Part shown: positions 22,391-26,543 of the stretch, piece by piece
Numbering within the stretch: the first letter of the stretch is position 1
How the letters are laid out: each line of letters begins with the position of its first letter
Source: Zancudomyces culisetae
Taxonomy: Eukaryota > Kickxellomycota > Harpellomycetes > Harpellales > Legeriomycetaceae
Length of the DNA stretch: 26,543 nt
Assembly: GCA_001969505.1 (NCBI GenBank)
Contig: LSSK01000204.1
Coordinates: 1-26,543 of the forward strand
Direction: 5' to 3'
The notes under the pieces: generated by a model
Databases searched by the model: none
Told to the model about the DNA's origin: nothing
What the model saw: only the letters and a program-made list of their open reading frames with translations
Program-made: the position numbers and the translations under genes

Positions 22391-23631
22391 TTACAAATCG
22401 TTTTCATTTGTATTTTCGGTAGTATTCTTCTTTCCTCTTGTTCTTTTCCTTGTTCTCTTTTTAGGAAGTTTCCCACTCTCAACCGAACCTTGTCTTTCGG
22501 GATGTTGAGTGATATCTACACCAGAACCACCGACAGTGCTGGGCTTGTTACTACCACCATTATCGGTGCTCTTTTGAGGATTAGTCTTTTTCTTTTTGAT
22601 GGATAGCGGATTGGGTTCTTTTGAGCGTTTAATTTTTGGTTTTTTTAGGGCGTTCTTATTTTTGCTCTTATTATTACGACTTGAAGATCCGTCATTTGAT
22701 CCTTCAGATTCTGCTTTACGTTTTAATCGATTTAGTTCTTGTTTGTCGCCTTGTGTCTTTTTAAACTCAATCTATTGGTATAGAAGATGGTAGGGGCGTG
22801 GTCATTATAAGGTTCATGATTAAATGTTTTGATAGTATTTGGTGTTGTAAAGCAAGTAGTGTTGATGATATATAAAAAAAGTAAACTCACCTCTTTATAT
22901 TTTGCTAGAGTTCGGTGTGAAGGTGGTTCAAGGACCATCACACTTTTTTTGACATGTAGCAGAGGAATTCCAGGAATGTTTCGCAAAAAGTAGCGCAGGT
23001 CGTTACTGTCTGCCGCCACACAATAGTTTAGATTTTCATTTCCCTGAGCTAATAGTTATGATATTTCATTTTAGTACAGGATTTAGTGTGAAATTAAAGG
23101 TATCATACTAGCATTAAGCAATTCAGGAAACCAACCTAGTATTTCTTTGATACATTCGATTCCTTCGATAGGTTCCCGATGTTTGCATCTTCTTTTTTCA
23201 AATTTTCTGGCCATTACAAACGCGCCAATATCCTCTTCTTTTTTCTTCAATTCTTGCAGACTGCAGTTTGTTATTACTATTTGTTAAATACGAAACAGTT
23301 GCTTTCTTTTTTTAAAACATGTTTTTTAACAACTTTATTGACAAAAGTTAGCAGCAACACACTTACATAATTTCATAGTTCCAATAATTTCGGTAAGCTG
23401 GGTCTTTAGATCCAATTTGGACTTTAGGCAGGAAAGAATGAAATCACTATGAACTAGATACGATAGATAAAAATGTTTATATATAAATTGCATGAATCCA
23501 ATATATACATACAACTCTGTAAAAGAAAAAAAGCAAAACTAACCTAGGATCTGGAAGGGTTCTCTGAATCCAAATCCGAATTTGTAGATCGTCATGCATC
23601 TTCTGTACTGTTTTGCTCGTTTAACTCTCAT
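22391..23631 (-). CDS. UTP23: rRNA-processing protein UTP23, five exons, 284 aa
   Basis: Exons are 23544-23631, 23367-23453, 23136-23276, 22891-23048 and 22391-22771. Introns of 90, 90, 87 and 119 bases start GTTAGT, GTAAGT, GTTGGT and GTGAGT, all end TAG, and join cleanly. The start MRVKRAKQYRRCM, then FGFREPFQIL, is typical of UTP23, a nucleolar small-subunit processome factor tied to U17/snR30 function in 18S rRNA processing. The PIN-like domain spans about 20-145, with a CCHC zinc site (C63, C89, H91, C100) and AADSNDLRYFLRNIPGIPLL followed by VMVLEPP. The long basic tail (159-284) includes PNPLSIKKKK, a hallmark of the family. The PIN Asp normally found after QIL-V/L is His31 here, with an Asp two residues later, so nuclease activity is doubtful. 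It shares a 590-base divergent promoter region with CTNNBL1. Confidence 0.95.
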
Positions 23632-24220
23632 TTTTGTGAATAAACGGGTGTGGAATATGTTTGAGAGAGTATTTCTTTTTCAAATAACAATAAAAAATGG
23701 GTAATATATTAAATCGTTAAATCAATAAATTGAAATCAAGCCACTAAAAATTTTTCGAACTTTTTTTTTTTCTTTTTTTCAATTTCTTTTTTTTTTACTC
23801 TCCAAGGTTGTTTTCTATAAGATTTGGATTGACGGAAAAAAAAAGCAAAAAAAAAAAAAATAGAAAACAAACAAATAGTCAATAATTGTAAAAAACATTA
23901 AGCTGGGTTTATGGAAAATTCAAATCTAATAAGCTTGGATTTGAACAATATATAAAGATAGCCGAGTAAGACAAAAAACAAGAGATAGTATCACCAAGTG
24001 AACACTAATTCATAAATACAAGAACCAAGGTGCATTCTGCTGAAAACTTGATGAATATTCCATAATCTGGTATTTTTTCTCACTAGTTCAAAGATATTAA
24101 TATAAGCGCACTCTTTTCCCGCTTTCCAACACCCCCCCCCCACCCCACACACACAAAAATAAGAGAGAGGAGCGAGGATAAAAAACTAAATACAGATAGT
24201 AGAGGTAAAAGAGTATCAGA
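23632..24220. promoter_or_regulatory. Divergent promoter region between UTP23 and CTNNBL1
   Basis: 589 bases separate the two start codons. It contains long T and A runs (about 23761-23799 and 23838-23861), which commonly mark nucleosome-poor fungal promoters, and a C-rich/(CA)n stretch at 24129-24154 just upstream of CTNNBL1. No precise factor site is claimed. Confidence 0.5.
24129..24154. repeat. Poly-C/CA simple repeat
   Basis: A run of C interrupted once by A is followed by (CA)n. It lies about 70 bases before the CTNNBL1 start codon, so it is probably in the promoter or 5' leader. Confidence 0.8.
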
Positions 24221-26543
24221 ATGGATATAGACGACATATTTAAGGTAAGATGCATATTTATTCTATTGTAATATCCAAGTAAAAAAATACACAGCATAAT
24301 GTATAAAAAAATACTTGTTTTAACATAGGGTAAGAAAATAAGCAAAGACCCCAGAGTTATAGAAGTGCAGGATTCAGAGACACATAAGGTAACAGATGGC
24401 GGCACCAAACGCGTGAAAACAAGCCAGGAGTACAATGCTGATCGCGGAAAGAGGTTCAGGGAGGAGGAACAAGGAGGAAGCCGAGAAGAAGAGGATGGAG
24501 AGGAGGAGGGTAGATTTTTTAGTGATGGATTGAGTAGAAAGGAAAAGTTGGTACTGGATTGGGTTGACATGGTTCAGGTAAATAGGCTAGATAAGAAATA
24601 AATCTATATAAATAATCAGTGTATTATCTTTGTACAAAAGAGTTTTTTGCTAGCAAGAAATTACAGCGTCGTTAACATGGAATTATTATAAAATAGAACG
24701 AGGAGGTGGTAGATGAAGAAAATAAAAGACAACAAGAGTCAAAAGCACAAGGAGTGGGTCAACTTGATTCCAATCTTGCCAGTGGTTCAAGTATTATTAA
24801 AGGGTTACAGAGGCGGCTGGAGCGGGTAATAACGAAAAACCGGGAGTTGCGGATCGAATATGGTGACCAACCACTCAAGTATATTGAATCAGAAACTGAG
24901 TTGGATGCAGTTCTGATGGAAATTGTGTGTTTGGAGGTTAACGAAAAGTATCAAGAATTGATATTATCAGCTGCGGGAGGAAATAGCGGCAATAGTAAAA
25001 GCAGAGACGAAGATAGTGGTGGAATGTTGCAACTTTTGGTGGGGTTGTTTATGGAGCACGAAAATAACGATATATTAATAGATGTGTTGGAAATAATTAA
25101 AGAATGGACTACTATTTCGACACCAGCACTAGACGAGGAGGATGAAAGTGATGCTGATGAGGGTGAAGGTGAAGGTGGAGGTGGAGGTGGTAATAGGAGT
25201 GGAGAGAAGGAGGAGCGAGAAAAAGAAATAGGAATAGCAAAACAGATAATTTCAGTGATCAAAGAACATGGATTTTTCAAGGCTGTATTTCATGTACTAG
25301 AGAGCGACCGGTTCAGCAAGTCACTGGCTTTGGCAAGTACATTAGACCAAAACCAAGACCAAGGCGGAGACGAGAATATTGATGATATAAGCATGGCAAA
25401 TGATCGACAGGGACTTGAAAGTATAATGACTATAATAGAAAACATATTCAACATATATTCGACCAATAAAGATAAAGATGTGAGAGATATGCAGGATGTT
25501 TTATCACAAAGTGGAATTTATGAGTGGATAACAAGACAGCTAGGCACTAGTAGCAACGCAAGTAAAGAGAAAAGTAAAAGAAAGGGAAAAGATAAAGGCA
25601 AGAAATTTGGTAATGTTTCAGAGCTCAAGCAAATGGCAATTGAAATGTTATCTATGTTGATAACCACGAGTATTGGTATGGCCAATGGTACACAAAGCGA
25701 ACATACTGAATCCAATAGTGCAGCACTGGGAGTGGTTAACCAGGACAACGAAGTGCAACTCATGGAATTATTGTTGGTTGAGTACAATGATGCACGCAAG
25801 TCTTTATTTTCGAAAAGCAGATTTCAACCAAAGGCAAAGAATAGGGTTAATGCTGGTGGTATTAGCAGTCGTATTAATGCAGGGTCTGGTGCTGATGAAG
25901 GGTTAGAGTTGGAAAAGGAAAGGGAAAGAGAGATGGAAGAATATTATAAAAATGTCTGCGACTGTATTGATGGTATTCTTCTTATGGGCTATAAAAAGGG
26001 ATTTTTAGCTAATGAGGGTCTGGAGTTGATGACGCTAACCATTACCAACAACCTAAAGTATCTTGAAGCTATTGATGCTAGTGTAAAAGAGAACCAGAAC
26101 CAGAACCAAAATTCCAAGATTGGTACTGGTATTGATATTGACATTGACATTGGAATTGTCACTAGACAATTGGTAACCATCAGTTATTGCCTCGAACAAC
26201 CCATACAAACGAACCAAAAACACATTGAGAGCAATGTAGAAACTGAATTGGCCCACCGGTTTATCCAGTCTGGTGGTCTAGATATCCTAACTCATAGACA
26301 ACTATTGTTTGTGACATCATCTAGCTTTTATGCATCTACATCTAAAAAATCAAAAAAGCTAAAACAAAAAAAACTGGCAATAATTAATCCACTCATTTCC
26401 ATTCTCTTCAATACACTCAGACTTACACTTCCCTCAAATCCTGACCGCTTCAAAATCCTCGCAAAGTTTCTGCTTCCAAACTCGTCAGATGACAACAGTC
26501 CTACTTTTAAAATGTATAAATCTCGACTTGACAGACTCATTTC
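24221..26543 (+). CDS. CTNNBL1: CTNNBL1 (beta-catenin-like 1) homologue, 3' end outside window
   Basis: Exons are 24221-24244, 24329-24577 and 24697 to beyond 26543. The introns (84 and 119 bases) start GTAAGA and GTAAAT, end TAG, and are in phase 0. The frame is open to the window edge, giving at least 706 residues. CTNNBL1 is an armadillo-like nuclear protein of the Prp19/CDC5L spliceosome-associated complex. Visible marks are the short acidic start MDIDDIFKG; a basic patch TKRVK; an acidic Glu stretch before residue 80; LQRRLERVITKNRELRIEYG and then KYIESETELD, matching the family's FEKR-KNQELRIKFP-KFMESELDL block; helical repeats such as LLQLLVGLF and QLMELLLVEY; and near the edge KILAKFL and KSRLDRLI, matching a late human segment. 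It is already longer than the human protein (563), because of low-complexity inserts (Glu/Gly, Lys-rich, Asn-Gln, Ile-Asp). Roughly 80-90 residues are probably missing at the right edge. Confidence 0.9.

Noticed and set aside
24097-24570. 157-codon minus-strand frame rich in Ser/Leu
   Set aside because: It is antisense to CTNNBL1 exons 1-2 and their acidic/Gly codons.

Overview
The window looks like nuclear DNA of an AT-rich fungus, probably an early-diverging one. Several genes can only be read by splicing short GT-AG introns (67 to 216 bases). The proteins are eukaryotic housekeeping families, and the transporter belongs to the fungal Dal5 group. The lineage is inferred; no marker here fixes it further. 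Exon boundaries were worked out by hand from frame, phase and splice motifs.

Layout. Bases 560-8152 (minus) hold one giant two-exon gene of 2458 residues. A short first exon supplies a signal peptide, and the far C-terminus has the form of a GPI-attachment signal, so it reads as a very large, mostly helical, probably surface-anchored protein with no family I recognise. Bases 10244-11683 (minus) encode a complete Dal5-type anion/vitamin permease. Bases 14226-15947 (minus) encode a four-exon prolidase. Bases 19265-20067 (plus) encode a two-exon LAMTOR1-like lysosomal/vacuolar Ragulator anchor. Bases 21395-22306 (plus) encode a small four-exon coiled-coil protein. This gene ends 84 bases from the end of a convergent five-exon UTP23 gene (22391-23631, minus). 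UTP23 diverges from a CTNNBL1 homologue (24221 onward, plus), which runs off the right edge.

The gaps are long. 8153-10243, 11684-14225 and 15948-19264 are AT-rich, with simple repeats, a decayed Tc1/mariner transposase fragment (about 12554-12812), an octamer minisatellite and a few coding-like scraps. No tRNA, rRNA or CRISPR was recognised.

The genes do not form a pathway. LAMTOR1 (TORC1 signalling), the permease and prolidase (nutrient uptake and dipeptide recycling) share a loose nutrient theme, while UTP23 and CTNNBL1 (rRNA processing and splicing) share a divergent promoter region. The most unusual object is the giant secreted, apparently GPI-anchored protein.
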